Below the pieces are notes generated by a model. The model saw only the letters and a program-made list of their open reading frames with translations. It was not told the DNA's origin and ran no database searches. The position numbers were made by a program, and so were the translations under genes. A stretch of DNA of 64,000 bases from Saccharopolyspora erythraea (GTDB lineage: Bacteria; Actinomycetota; Actinomycetes; Mycobacteriales; Pseudonocardiaceae). Within the stretch, counting starts at the first letter, position 1. Every line of letters begins with the position of its first letter. Positions 54,892 through 63,986 of this stretch are shown here, one piece after another. The DNA is taken from positions 4,340,001 through 4,404,000 of the forward strand of contig NZ_CP054839.1 of the NCBI RefSeq assembly GCF_018141105.1, given 5' to 3'.

Positions 54892-56490
54892 TCACTTCGA
54901 CCAGGGCACCTGCGGGGACCGGTAGAAGTCGATCCCGCGCGCGGTCAGCCGGGGGCCGTGCGCGGCCAGCCGCTGCCGGAACGACTCCCAGTCGTGGGCG
55001 GCCGCGGGCGACCAGCCCAGCTCGGCGATCGCCGGCAGCCTCGGGAACGCCATGAACTCGATGTGGTCGGAGTTCTCCAGCGTCTCGCTCCACAGTGGAG
55101 CCTCCACGCCGAGCACGGCGTCCTCCGGCACGCCCTGCAGGTACTGGCCGGGGTTCCAGCCGTAGGCGGTGCCCACCTCGATGTAGCCGGCCCAGCTCAG
55201 CCCCAGCTCGGTGTTGGCGTCGTACTTCATGTCCAGGTAGGACTTGTTCGCCGGCGAGAGCAGGACCTTGTTGCCCCGGGCGACGGCCGGAGCCAGCAGC
55301 GGGTCGGAGTCGGTGGTGCCCCAGTACTGCAGCACCGAACCCGCCTTCGGCTCGGCCTTGGCGTACTCGTGCCAGCCGACCGCGGTCTTGCCGTACTTCT
55401 CGACCATCGGCAGGACCCGGCCCATGAACGTCTTGTAGTCCTCTTCGGACGTCGAGTGCGCCTCGTCGCCGCCGATGTGCAGGTACGGGCCGGGGGTGAT
55501 GGCCGACAGCTCACGCAGCACGTCGTCGACGAACTTGTAGGTGATCTCCTTCGGCACGCACAGCGAGCTGAAGCCGACCTCGATGCCGGTGTAGAGCGGC
55601 GGAGCGACCCCGTCGCAGTTCAGCTCGGCGTAGGAGGCCAGCGCGGCGTTGGTGTGGCCGGGCAGGTCGATCTCGGGGACCACCGTGATGTGGCGCTCGG
55701 CGGCGTAGTCGACGATGTCGGTGTAGTCCTGCTGCGTGTAGTAGCCGCCCGGACCGCCACCGACCTCGGTGCTGCCGCCGTAGGTGGCCAGCCGCGGCCA
55801 GCTCTTGATCTGGATCCGCCAGCCCTGGTCGTCGCTCAGGTGCAGGTGCAGGCGGTTGACCTTGTACATCGAGATCTGGTCGATGTAGCGCTTGACCTGC
55901 TCGACGTCGAAGAAGTGCCGGGCGACGTCCAGCATCGCCGCGCGGTGGCCGAAGCGCGGCTGGTCGGTGATCTCACCGCCGGGCACCGTCCACGGCCCCT
56001 GCTGCACCTGATCGCTCTCGACCGAGGCGGGCAGCAGCTGCCGCAGCGTCTGCACACCGTTGAACAGGCCCGCGGGGGTGCCTGCCTCGATCCGCACGTT
56101 CTCCCCGGTCACCGCCAACCGGTAGCCCTCGGGTCCGAGGTCGTCCGAGCGCTCGATCTCGAGGGCGATGTCGCCGGGGCGCGGGTCTGCGCCGTCGACC
56201 GGAAGCTCGAACCCGGTCGAGGGGCGCAGGATCTCGCCGAGTTGGTCGCCGACGGCCTTGGCCTCGCCTTCGGCGCTGATCCGGGCGTTCTCGCCGAGCG
56301 TGAACTCGACGTCGGGATCGGCCCCGACGTGTGCCGGGGCGGGGATCACCTGGTGCATCCGGGAGTCCTGGGCCTGGACGCCACCCGCGACCGGCGCGGT
56401 CAGCAGACCGCCGGTCAGCAGTGCGCCGGTGAGCAGCGCCGCCACCGACGTCGCACGGCGCGTCGGCAGGTGCTGCGATGATCGTTTCAT
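54892..56490 (-). CDS. secreted beta-N-acetylhexosaminidase, GH20
   Basis: A 532-aa exo-hexosaminidase with an N-terminal twin-Arg-containing signal peptide (MKRSSQHLPTRRATSV, hydrophobic core, cleavage near VQA at 40), a GH20b domain (about 50-170) and the catalytic barrel with LHLHLSDDQGWR and HIGGDEAHS. Asp342 and Glu343 form the substrate-assisted catalytic pair. It releases N-acetylglucosamine from chitooligosaccharides. ATG at 56490 is preferred over a long upstream extension. A DasR-like site lies 35 bp upstream. Confidence 0.93.
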   Translation of the reverse strand: MKRSSQHLPTRRATSVAALLTGALLTGGLLTAPVAGGVQAQDSRMHQVIPAPAHVGADPDVEFTLGENARISAEGEAKAVGDQLGEILRPSTGFELPVDGADPRPGDIALEIERSDDLGPEGYRLAVTGENVRIEAGTPAGLFNGVQTLRQLLPASVESDQVQQGPWTVPGGEITDQPRFGHRAAMLDVARHFFDVEQVKRYIDQISMYKVNRLHLHLSDDQGWRIQIKSWPRLATYGGSTEVGGGPGGYYTQQDYTDIVDYAAERHITVVPEIDLPGHTNAALASYAELNCDGVAPPLYTGIEVGFSSLCVPKEITYKFVDDVLRELSAITPGPYLHIGGDEAHSTSEEDYKTFMGRVLPMVEKYGKTAVGWHEYAKAEPKAGSVLQYWGTTDSDPLLAPAVARGNKVLLSPANKSYLDMKYDANTELGLSWAGYIEVGTAYGWNPGQYLQGVPEDAVLGVEAPLWSETLENSDHIEFMAFPRLPAIAELGWSPAAAHDWESFRQRLAAHGPRLTARGIDFYRSPQVPWSK

Positions 56491-56524
56491 GGTCTCACCG
56501 CTCGGGTCGGGGACAGCTGACCAC

Positions 56525-56540
56525 AAAGGTATAGACCAAA
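56525..56540. promoter_or_regulatory. DasR-like operator (dre) upstream of GH20
   Basis: AAAGGTATAGACCAAA matches about 11 of 16 positions of the DasR consensus ASTGGTCTAGACCAST and keeps the GGT/GACC core. It lies 35 bp upstream of the hexosaminidase ATG. Confidence 0.65.
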
Positions 56541-56618
56541 ATCGGAGCGATAGAAGCGTCCGAACGGACGTACCGGACACCGCGCCCACCCGGGCTCGGC
56601 CCTGCTGCCGCGCGCTCG

Positions 56619-57488
56619 TCAGCCGCGCTCGCGGGTGAGCACCGCGCCCGCCGAAGCCAACGTCACGCAGCACAATCCGGCGATCTGCCGGTCCGCGAGC
56701 ACCTCCGACAGCAGCAGGAGGCCCGCCGCCGCGCCGACGGCGGGTTCGAGGCTCTGAAGTACGCCGACGACGCGCGGCGTGAGCCGGCGCAGGGCCACCA
56801 GTTCCAGCGAGTAGGGCACGACCGCCGACAGCAGCGCGACGCCGAGGCCCGGCAGCAGGGCGGCGGTCGAGAGCAGCGCCGTCCCGGACTCGGCGATTCC
56901 GAACGGCAGCGCGAGCACGGCGGCCCAGGTCACCGCCAGCGCCAGCGGGGCGCCGTCAGCGGCGAGTTCCCCAGCCCGTCTGCTCAGCAGCAGGTAGCCG
57001 CCCATGCCCGCGGCCGACAGCAGCGCGAGCCCGACCCCGGCCAGCGGTGGAGCCGGGCCGGACGGCGCGCAGAGCAGCAGGACTCCGGCGCCCGAGAGCA
57101 GCGCCCAGATCGCGTCGCGGGGCCGCCGGGATCCCGCGAGCGCGACCGTGAAGGGGCCCAGCAGTTGCAGGCTGACCGCGACGCCGAGCGGCAGGTATCC
57201 CAGTGCCGGGTAGATGATGTTCATCGCGGCGATCGCCGTGCCGAACCCGGCGATGAGTGCCCGAGTCCGCCACCCCGCGGGAATCCGAGGTCGCCACAGG
57301 GCGAGCAGCACCGCCGCGGCCAGTCCGAGTCGCAGCGCCACCACGCCGGCCGGCCCGACCACGCCGAACAAGTGCTTTCCCCATGCCTGGCCGAACTGCA
57401 CGCTGCACACCGAACCCAGCACGAGCAGGGATGGCGGTAATCCGCGGTGCGCACGGCCTTGGCCGGTACTGGCTGGCGGGGATTGCAT
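56619..57488 (-). CDS. EamA/RhtA-like DMT transporter
   Basis: A 289-aa protein with ten predicted helices in two EamA repeats, of the RhtA-like amino-acid exporter branch (NIIYPALGYLPLGVAVSLQLLGP and PYSLELVALRRLTPRVVGVLQSLEP are characteristic). Homologues export threonine, homoserine or other small amino acids. It diverges from a LysR gene with 74 bp between, the standard layout of a regulated exporter. Confidence 0.9.
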   Translation of the reverse strand: MQSPPASTGQGRAHRGLPPSLLVLGSVCSVQFGQAWGKHLFGVVGPAGVVALRLGLAAAVLLALWRPRIPAGWRTRALIAGFGTAIAAMNIIYPALGYLPLGVAVSLQLLGPFTVALAGSRRPRDAIWALLSGAGVLLLCAPSGPAPPLAGVGLALLSAAGMGGYLLLSRRAGELAADGAPLALAVTWAAVLALPFGIAESGTALLSTAALLPGLGVALLSAVVPYSLELVALRRLTPRVVGVLQSLEPAVGAAAGLLLLSEVLADRQIAGLCCVTLASAGAVLTRERG

Positions 57489-57562
57489 TGCCCGAGTCTG
57501 CGATCACGAAGCTGTGCAGGTCTATTTCACATTTCTGCGAAGTACCGTGAAGAATCGACTAC

Positions 57563-58468
57563 ATGATCGACCTGCGACGCCTGCACGTGCTGAGGGTCCT
57601 GCGCGAGGAAGGCACCGTCACGGCCACCGCGCGGGCGCTGCACCTCACCCCGTCGGCGGTGTCCCAGCAACTGCGCCAGCTCGCCGCCGACGTCGGCGCG
57701 GAGCTGCTGCACCACGAAGGACGGCGGGTGGCGCTCACCCCCGCCGCGCACGTCCTGCTCGGCCACGCCGACACGATCGCGGCCGAGTGGGAGCGCACTC
57801 GGGCGGACCTGGCCGAGCACTCCGGCGGAGCGGCGGGGCGGGTGCGGATCGCCGGTTTCGCCAGCAGCTTCGGATCCCTGCTCGTGCCTGCGGCCGCGCG
57901 GGTGCGCGAGTCGAACCCGCGGCTGGAGGTCAGCCTGGCCGAGACCGACATCGACGAGGGGCTGCGGCGGTTGCTCGCCGACCGGGCCGACATCGCGGTC
58001 CTGCCGGTGCCCGGGACGCCGCCCCTCGACGACCCGCGCTTCGACCAGCGCGTTCTCCTGCGCGACCGGCAGGACCTCGTGGTGTGGACCGGGCACCGGC
58101 TGGCCGGCCGCGACGCGGTCGAGCTCGCCGAGACCGCGAGCGAGGACTGGATCGCACCCCACCACGACCAGCACGAGCTGATCAGGGTCGCCTGCGCCGC
58201 CGCGGGCTTCGCCCCGCGAGTGGTGCACGAGGCAGCCGAGTGGAGCTGCGTGCTGAGCCTCGTCGAACGCGGCTTCGGCGTGTGCCTGCTGCCCGGGCTC
58301 GCCGACGTCGCCGCCCACCGCGGGCTCGTGCGGATCCCGCTGCTCGGCGAAGCGGCCCCGGCGCGCAGCGTCCTGACCTGCGTCCGCCGGGGTAGCCGGG
58401 CGCAACCTGCCATCGCCGTCGTCATGGCGGCGCTGGAGGAGGCCGCCCACCAGGTGTCGAGCGGCTGA
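57563..58468 (+). CDS. LysR family regulator of the divergent exporter
   Basis: A 301-aa LysR protein. The winged HTH (residues 1-60) includes RVLREEGTVTATARALHLTP followed by SAVSQQL, and the periplasmic-binding-like effector domain follows from about 90. The ATG at 57563 leaves a 74-bp divergent spacer. It most likely controls the EamA exporter in response to an amino acid. Confidence 0.9.
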   Translation: MIDLRRLHVLRVLREEGTVTATARALHLTPSAVSQQLRQLAADVGAELLHHEGRRVALTPAAHVLLGHADTIAAEWERTRADLAEHSGGAAGRVRIAGFASSFGSLLVPAAARVRESNPRLEVSLAETDIDEGLRRLLADRADIAVLPVPGTPPLDDPRFDQRVLLRDRQDLVVWTGHRLAGRDAVELAETASEDWIAPHHDQHELIRVACAAAGFAPRVVHEAAEWSCVLSLVERGFGVCLLPGLADVAAHRGLVRIPLLGEAAPARSVLTCVRRGSRAQPAIAVVMAALEEAAHQVSSG

Positions 58469-58533
58469 TCCATCACCACGCGGTCGGTCCGCGCCTTCAG
58501 CCGCCGGCCCGTCCGCCCTCAGCAGCGGGCCCC

Positions 58534-60414
58534 TCAGCCTCCCGCGCGCAGAGCCGGACGCAGCGCGTCGAGCACCGCCGGATCCTCGATCGTGGACGGC
58601 ACCTTCGTCTGCCCGGTGTCGGCGATCTCGCGCATCGACTTGCGAAGGATCTTGCCGGAGCGGGTCTTGGGCAGCCCGTCGACGACGCTGACGTCCCGGA
58701 AGGCCGCGACCGGGCCGATCTGGTCGCGGACGGCGGCCACCAGCTCGGCCCGCAGCTGCTCCTCGTCTACCTCCACACCGGCCTTGAGCACCACGAAGCC
58801 TCGCGGGACCTGGCCCTTCAGCGCGTCGTGCACGCCGATCACCGCGCACTCGGCCACCGCGGGGTGCTCCGCCAGCACGGCCTCCATCGAACCGGTCGAG
58901 AGGCGGTGCCCCGCGACGTTGATCACGTCGTCGGTGCGGCCCATGACGAACACGTAGCCGTCCTCGTCGACGTGCCCGCTGTCGCCGGTCAGGTAGTAGC
59001 CGGGGTAGCGCTCCAGGTACTCGGCGCGGAACCGGTCGTCGGCGTTCCACAGCGTCGGCAGCGTCCCGGGGGGCAGCGGGAGCCGGATGCAGATCGCGCC
59101 GTCCCGTCCCGTGGGAACGGGCTCGCCCGACTGGTCGAGGACCTCCACCTGGTAGCCGGGCACCGGCACGGTCGGCGAACCGGGCTTGACCGGCATCGGC
59201 TCCAGCCCGCGCAGGTTGGCGCAGATCGGCCACCCGGTCTCGGTCTGCCACCAGTGGTCCACGACCGGGATGCCGAGCTTGTCCACGGCCCACTGGTAGG
59301 TCTCCGGGTCCAGCCGCTCCCCGGCCAGGAACAGCGTGCGCAGGCTGGAGACGTCGTGCTTGGCCAGCTCGGCCGCGTCGGGGTCGACCCGCTTGATGGC
59401 CCGGAACGCCGTCGGCGCGGTGAACAGCGACTTCACCCCGTGCTCGGCGATCACCCGCCAGAACGCACCGGAGTCGGGCGTGCCCACCGGCTTGCCCTCG
59501 TAGACGATCGTGGTCGCGCCTGCCAGCAGCGGCCCGTACACGATGTAGGAGTGGCCGACGACCCAGCCGACGTCGGAGGCCGTCCAGAACACCTCGCCCG
59601 GCCCGATGTCGTAGATGGCCGACATCGACCAGCGCAGCGCCACCGCGTGCCCGCCGTTGTCCCGGACCACGCCCTTCGGCCGGCCGGTCGTGCCGGAGGT
59701 GTAGAGGACGTAGAGCGGGTCGGTCGCCGCCACGGGCACGCACTCCGCCGGTTCGGCCCCGGCCACGGCGTCGTCCCAGTCGAGGTCGCGCTCGCCGAGC
59801 TCGGCGGTGGCCTGCTCCCGCTGGAGCACGATGACCCGGTCGGGCCGGTGCTCGGACAGCCGCAGCGCCTCGTCGACGATCGGCTTGTACTCCACGACGC
59901 GGTTGGGCTCCAGCCCGCACGAGGCCGCCACGATCACCTTCGGGCGGGCGTCGTCCACGCGGGCCGCGAGCTCCCGGGGCGCGAAGCCGCCGAAGACCAC
60001 CGAGTGCACGGCGCCGATCCGGGCGCAGGCCAGCATCGCCACCACCGCCTCGGGGATCATCGGCAGGTAGATCACCACCCGGTCGCCCCGCTCGACCCCC
60101 TGGGCGCGCAGGGCGCCCGCGAACACCGACACCCGATCCAGCAGCTCCCGGTAGGTCCACCGCGACACGGTGCCGGTCATCGCGGAGTCCCAGACCAGCG
60201 CGTCCTGCTCGCCGCGGCCGTCGCGCACGTGCCGGTCGAGAGCGTTGAAGCAGGTGTTGAGCACCCCGTCGGGGAACCACCGGTACAACGGCGCCCGCGA
60301 GTCGTCCAGCGCCCGGCTCGGGCGCCGCTCCCAGTCGATCGCGGCCGCCGCGTCCAGCCAGAATCCCTCCGGGTCGGACGAACTCCGTTGGTAGGCGTCG
60401 GCGTATGCGCCCAT
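58534..60414 (-). CDS. prpE: propionyl-CoA synthetase (PrpE/ACSS3-like)
   Basis: A 626-aa AMP-forming short-chain acyl-CoA synthetase. TSGTTGRPKGVVRDNGGH is the P-loop with the PrpE-type extension; WWQTETGWPIC, YLTGDSGHVDEDGY and PKTRSGKILRK (with the acetylation-prone lysine) follow. PrpE-type enzymes favour propionate over acetate, a precursor route for propionyl-CoA in actinomycetes. GGGAGG lies 9 nt upstream of the ATG. It is monocistronic. Confidence 0.9.
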   Translation of the reverse strand: MGAYADAYQRSSSDPEGFWLDAAAAIDWERRPSRALDDSRAPLYRWFPDGVLNTCFNALDRHVRDGRGEQDALVWDSAMTGTVSRWTYRELLDRVSVFAGALRAQGVERGDRVVIYLPMIPEAVVAMLACARIGAVHSVVFGGFAPRELAARVDDARPKVIVAASCGLEPNRVVEYKPIVDEALRLSEHRPDRVIVLQREQATAELGERDLDWDDAVAGAEPAECVPVAATDPLYVLYTSGTTGRPKGVVRDNGGHAVALRWSMSAIYDIGPGEVFWTASDVGWVVGHSYIVYGPLLAGATTIVYEGKPVGTPDSGAFWRVIAEHGVKSLFTAPTAFRAIKRVDPDAAELAKHDVSSLRTLFLAGERLDPETYQWAVDKLGIPVVDHWWQTETGWPICANLRGLEPMPVKPGSPTVPVPGYQVEVLDQSGEPVPTGRDGAICIRLPLPPGTLPTLWNADDRFRAEYLERYPGYYLTGDSGHVDEDGYVFVMGRTDDVINVAGHRLSTGSMEAVLAEHPAVAECAVIGVHDALKGQVPRGFVVLKAGVEVDEEQLRAELVAAVRDQIGPVAAFRDVSVVDGLPKTRSGKILRKSMREIADTGQTKVPSTIEDPAVLDALRPALRAGG

Positions 60415-60729
60415 GACGATGTACCTCCCGCGCGTGCCGGACTGCTGACCGTGAGTGTCCTACCGCACTCGCGCGCTCGGCACCACCACGGCTCCCCGGC
60501 GGCGGTGGCCCGCGAGCGAGCGCCGAGCGGTCGGCGGACTTCAGCCCGGCGGGTGCGCGCTGAGACCACCGGCGGTCACTTCGGCGACCACCCCCGTCCA
60601 CTTGTCGCCAGAGGGGCCGAATCGGCGCGACAGCGCGTGATCGATCGAACACAATCCTTTGCAGGCCGGGGATTCGGGCTAACGACACACCGGTGTGGAC
60701 CGACAACCGGTATGGAGGTGCGACCGGAG
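60415..60729. other. 315-bp intergenic region, no gene seen
   Basis: This divergent spacer holds the ribosome site and presumably the promoter of the propionyl-CoA synthetase gene on one side and of the small gene at 60730 on the other. No coding frame, clear operator or strong hairpin was found. Confidence 0.5.
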
Positions 60730-60951
60730 ATGAGCACGGACACGTCGACGACGACGGAAACCGATTCGAGCGGAGCAGGCCAGGCCGACCTGCCCACCGC
60801 GCCGCGCAGCGTGGTCTGGAGCGGCGGCCACTCCTACGTACTCGAAGGTGTCAGAGGCGCCCGCTGGGCCGGCGTCGACGACCGCCGCCGTGCCCGTTTC
60901 CTGACCGACGCCGACCTCCGCCGCCGGGGCTGGAGCCACCGTCCACGTTGA
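60730..60951 (+). CDS. small basic hypothetical protein
   Basis: A 73-aa protein with a Thr/Ser-rich disordered start (MSTDTSTTTETDSSGAGQ) and a basic C-terminus with RWAGVDDRRRARFLTDADL and a final GWSHRPR. No known domain was recognised. The ATG has GGAG adjacent and GGAGG 11 nt upstream; an in-frame ATG at 60712 is an alternative. Codon usage looks like real coding sequence. Confidence 0.55.
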   Translation: MSTDTSTTTETDSSGAGQADLPTAPRSVVWSGGHSYVLEGVRGARWAGVDDRRRARFLTDADLRRRGWSHRPR

Positions 60952-61084
60952 GACCCGGCCGGGGGACGAACAGCCCCAGCCGCCAGGACCGTTGTCCGAG
61001 GTGTGTGGCACCCTGACCGGTACCGGATGCGCATGGCTGCATCCGGATGCGGGTAGTTCGTACAACCGTTTCGGGGAGGGGTTC

Positions 61085-61804
61085 GTGGTGCAGGACGCCG
61101 ACGGCACCACGGAGAACACCGCGCGGGGAACCGGCTCCGAGCCGGAACCGCGGCGGTCGCGGCCTGCCGGAGCGGAGCAGGCGGCCGACCCCGGGCTCGC
61201 CCGGATCAAGGAAGCCGCCGCCGGAATCTGGGACGATCCCTGGCTGACGATCCCGAATCTGCTCAGCGCGCTCCGCCTGGCCGGCGTGCCGCTGTTCCTG
61301 TGGCTGCTGCTCGGCCCGCAGAACGACCTGCTCGCGCTGCTGGTCCTCGTCCTCAGCGGAGCGACCGACTGGCTGGACGGCAAGCTGGCCCGCTGGTTGA
61401 ACCAGTACAGCCGGGTCGGAGAGCTGCTGGACCCCGCCGCCGACCGCCTCTACATCGTCGCCACCCTGGTCGCGTTCGTGATGCGCGACGTGGTGCCCTG
61501 GTGGGTCGCCGTGGCGCTCATCGGACGCGACGTCGTGCTCACGCTGTGCCTGCCGGTGCTGCGCTACCACGGCTACGAGCCCCCAGAGGTGCACTACCTG
61601 GGCAAGGCGGCCACCTTCTGCCTGATGTACGCCTTCCCGCTGCTGCTGCTCGTGCAGGGCGACTTCACCTTCTCCGCGGTGGTCCGCCCGATCGCCTACG
61701 CGTTCACGTGCTGGGGCGGCGCGCTCTACCTGTGGGCGGGCGTGCTCTACCTGTCCCAGGTCGTGGCCGCGGTCCGGGTCGCCCGCAGGACGGCCCGCAC
61801 CTGA
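61085..61804 (+). CDS. CDP-alcohol phosphatidyltransferase (PgsA2-like)
   Basis: A 239-aa membrane enzyme with about six helices. The signature D-x2-DG-x2-AR-x8-G-x3-D-x3-D is complete in DWLDGKLARWLNQY and VGELLDPAAD. It moves a phosphatidyl group from CDP-diacylglycerol to an alcohol such as glycerol phosphate or phosphatidylglycerol. GTG at 61085 has GGAGG 5 nt upstream; GTG at 61088 is nearly as good. It sits upstream of gcvH, as pgsA2 does in mycobacteria. Confidence 0.88.
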   Translation: MVQDADGTTENTARGTGSEPEPRRSRPAGAEQAADPGLARIKEAAAGIWDDPWLTIPNLLSALRLAGVPLFLWLLLGPQNDLLALLVLVLSGATDWLDGKLARWLNQYSRVGELLDPAADRLYIVATLVAFVMRDVVPWWVAVALIGRDVVLTLCLPVLRYHGYEPPEVHYLGKAATFCLMYAFPLLLLVQGDFTFSAVVRPIAYAFTCWGGALYLWAGVLYLSQVVAAVRVARRTART

Positions 61805-61916
61805 CCCGGCCTCCTTGCGGCCCGCGCTGTCGGCGAAATACGCTCGCCGGACCCGTCAGGCGATCTTCACCCGGCGGGAGTACACGGCTCTGGCAACACA
61901 GGAAGGGCGGGACCAG

Positions 61917-62303
61917 GTGACGGCCCCCGAACGGATCAGGTACACCAGCGAGCACGAGTGGGTTCTGCCCAGCGGTGAGAACACCGTTCGCGTCGGAATC
62001 ACCGACTACGCCCAGCGCCAGCTCGGCGACGTGGTCTTCGTCCAGCTCCCCGACGAGGGGAGCAAGGTGAGCGTCGGCGAGAGCATGGGCGAGGTCGAGT
62101 CGACCAAGAGCGTCTCGGAGCTCTACGCCCCGGTCGAGGGAGAGGTCGTCAAGGGCAACGAGCGCCTGGGCGACGAGCCGGACCTGGTCAACACGGACCC
62201 GTTCGGCGACGGCTGGATGGTCGAGATCCGGCTGGCAGACCCGGCCGCGCTCGACCAGCTGCTCGACGAGAACGCCTACCAGCAGCTGACCGACCAGGAC
62301 TGA
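61917..62303 (+). CDS. gcvH: glycine cleavage system H protein
   Basis: A 128-aa lipoyl carrier protein. GEVESTKSVSELYAP holds the lipoylated Lys64. It shuttles the aminomethyl group between the P, T and L proteins, none of which is encoded nearby. The GTG start is chosen by family length. It precedes garA, an order conserved in many actinobacteria. Confidence 0.95.
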   Translation: MTAPERIRYTSEHEWVLPSGENTVRVGITDYAQRQLGDVVFVQLPDEGSKVSVGESMGEVESTKSVSELYAPVEGEVVKGNERLGDEPDLVNTDPFGDGWMVEIRLADPAALDQLLDENAYQQLTDQD

Positions 62304-62419
62304 TCGTCGATCTCGGCGGTGTCCTCGGCCTTTGTCGGGACTCGCGCGCAACTCGCCGTTGACGACACGGTACGTTGGAAGACACTTCGCACGATCTATC
62401 CGCGTAGAGGAGAGCTCAG

Positions 62420-62884
62420 GTGAGCCACAACAGCGGCTCCGGCGACGTTCCGCCGGAGCAGTCACCGGAGACCACCTCGGTCTTCAGGCCCTTCCTCTCG
62501 GAGCCGGAAAGCACCGAGAGCGCGCCCGCGGAGCAGCCTGCCGCGTCCGGGGTCGACGCGCTGCCCGCGGGGGCCGCCCTGCTGGTGGTCAAGCGCGGCC
62601 CGAACGCGGGTTCGCGATTCCTGCTCGACCGGGACACCACCAGCGCCGGACGCCATCCGGACAGCGACATCTTCCTGGACGACGTCACGGTCTCGCGGCG
62701 GCACGCCGAGTTCCGCCGGGAGGGCAACGACTTCGTGGTCGTCGACGTGGGCAGCCTCAACGGCACCTACGTCAACCGCGAGCCGGTGGACACCTCGGTG
62801 CTCGCCAACGGCGACGAGGTGCAGATCGGGAAGTTCCGGTTGGTCTTTTTGACCGGCCCGATCGACGGGGGACAAGGCCGCTAG
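62420..62884 (+). CDS. garA: FHA-domain metabolic regulator GarA/OdhI
   Basis: A 154-aa protein. The N-terminal ETTS motif (17-20) is the target of Ser/Thr kinases PknB/PknG in mycobacteria. The FHA domain (about 70-140) has SAGRHPDSDI, SRRHAEF and SLNGTYVN for phosphothreonine binding. Unphosphorylated GarA binds and inhibits 2-oxoglutarate dehydrogenase and glutamate dehydrogenase; phosphorylation makes it bind its own tail. GTG start with GGAGA upstream. It follows gcvH by 116 bp and ends at a hairpin. Confidence 0.93.
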   Translation: MSHNSGSGDVPPEQSPETTSVFRPFLSEPESTESAPAEQPAASGVDALPAGAALLVVKRGPNAGSRFLLDRDTTSAGRHPDSDIFLDDVTVSRRHAEFRREGNDFVVVDVGSLNGTYVNREPVDTSVLANGDEVQIGKFRLVFLTGPIDGGQGR

Positions 62885-62905
62885 GCGGCATGAGGAGCGG
62901 GCATC

Positions 62906-62935
62906 GGGGCGGCGCCGAGCAACCGGCGCCGCCCC
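62906..62935 (+). terminator. terminator after garA
   Basis: GGGGCGGCGCC and GGCGCCGCCCC form a perfect 11-bp stem with an 8-nt loop, 21 nt past the garA stop. Confidence 0.78.
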
Positions 62936-63275
62936 GGTCGTTCGCGGTACTGCGCGCACCCGCGCGGCGACCCGGCCGGAACCGCCCGCGGATGCACCGG
63001 GACCCCAGGCGAATCACGTGTTTGCAGTTGAGTTTCGGGGTCTTCCGACCGCCCCTACGGGACCGGTCGGCGGTGTATCGTGCTGAGTGTTGCTCAATGG
63101 TGAGCTCAGGTATCGGTTCTCGGCCTGCCGAGCGCGCCAGGCCGCGGAAAACGGTGGCTGATCGACAGCCGAGGGATGGGCGTGTCCGCCGTATCGCGGG
63201 TAGCGTCGGAGACGCCGGTGCGAGATCCTCGACGAGGACGTCACGCCCCGGCGCGCTGGAGGAGGCGATTTGACG
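62936..63275. other. non-coding gap where mycobacteria carry ftsR
   Basis: Between the garA terminator and the DUF151 gene I found no frame with a winged-helix motif or convincing coding bias. In Mycobacterium tuberculosis the MerR-type gene Rv1828 (ftsR) stands between garA and the DUF151 gene. The region must contain the DUF151 promoter; TATCGT at 63077-63082 is a possible -10. Confidence 0.5.
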
Positions 63276-63752
63276 ATGAGCAGCGAGATGCGCGTCGTCG
63301 GCGTGCGAGTGGAACTACCAGCCAACCAGCCGATCCTGTTGCTGCGCGAGACCGAGGGCGAGCGCTACCTGCCGATCTGGATCGGCTCGGTGGAGGCGAC
63401 CGCAATCGCGTTGGAGCAGCAGGGCGTGCGCCCCGCCAGACCCCTGACCCACGACCTGCTCAAGGACGTCATCGGGGCGCTGGGGCGGGACCTGGAGCAG
63501 GTCCGCATCACCGACCTGCAGGAGGGCACGTTCTACGCGGAGCTCGTCTTCGACGGTGACGTGCGGGTCTCGGCCAGGCCGAGCGACTCGGTCGCGCTGG
63601 CGCTGCGGGTGGGTGTGCCGATCCACGCCGACGAGTCGGTGCTGGACGAGGCCGGGCTGATCATCCCGGACGAACAGGAGGACGAGGTCGAGAAGTTCCG
63701 GGAGTTCCTGGACTCGGTCTCGCCGGAGGACTTCCGCGGCGCCGACACCTGA
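63276..63752 (+). CDS. DUF151 bifunctional nuclease-domain protein
   Basis: A 158-aa cytosolic protein of the BFN/DUF151 family. RVVGVRVELPANQPILLLRE opens the domain; GERYLPIWIGSVEATAIA, RPLTHDLLKDVI and SARPSDSVALALR are diagnostic blocks. Plant and bacterial relatives show DNase/RNase activity, but the physiological role in actinobacteria is unclear. ATG at 63276 lies 10 nt after GGAGG; a TTG two codons upstream is equally well placed. It is the Rv1829 orthologue by context. Confidence 0.9.
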   Translation: MSSEMRVVGVRVELPANQPILLLRETEGERYLPIWIGSVEATAIALEQQGVRPARPLTHDLLKDVIGALGRDLEQVRITDLQEGTFYAELVFDGDVRVSARPSDSVALALRVGVPIHADESVLDEAGLIIPDEQEDEVEKFREFLDSVSPEDFRGADT

Positions 63753-63778
63753 GCCGGCGCCCGTTGCGGGCTTGGACG

Positions 63779-63808
63779 GGCCCCCGGCGCGCGGTCGCGC
63801 CGGGGGCC
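63779..63808 (+). terminator. terminator after the DUF151 gene
   Basis: GGCCCCCGGCGCG and CGCGCCGGGGGCC pair perfectly over 13 bp with the loop CGGT, 27 nt past the stop. Confidence 0.85.
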
Positions 63809-63986
63809 TCGTCGTCTCCCCGCGCGTCGCGTTGACCTCCCCCCTGGGCGGGCTTACCGTCGAAGACACGCGAATTGCCCGCTTGTGATTCCCGTGCGAC
63901 CTGCTCGTGCGGCGGCGGGCGTTCGCAGCCCTGAGTCACGCACGGTCCAGGGCCTTGGCGGTCGGTCGGCATCATGCCGGACGAGG

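Noticed and set aside
57527-60706. 1,059-codon minus-strand frame over LysR and prpE
   Set aside because: It is a shadow in another frame of prpE and antisense to LysR; no motifs.
61805-61916. Glycine riboswitch upstream of gcvH
   Set aside because: No tandem-aptamer core or matching conserved blocks could be seen in the 112-bp spacer.
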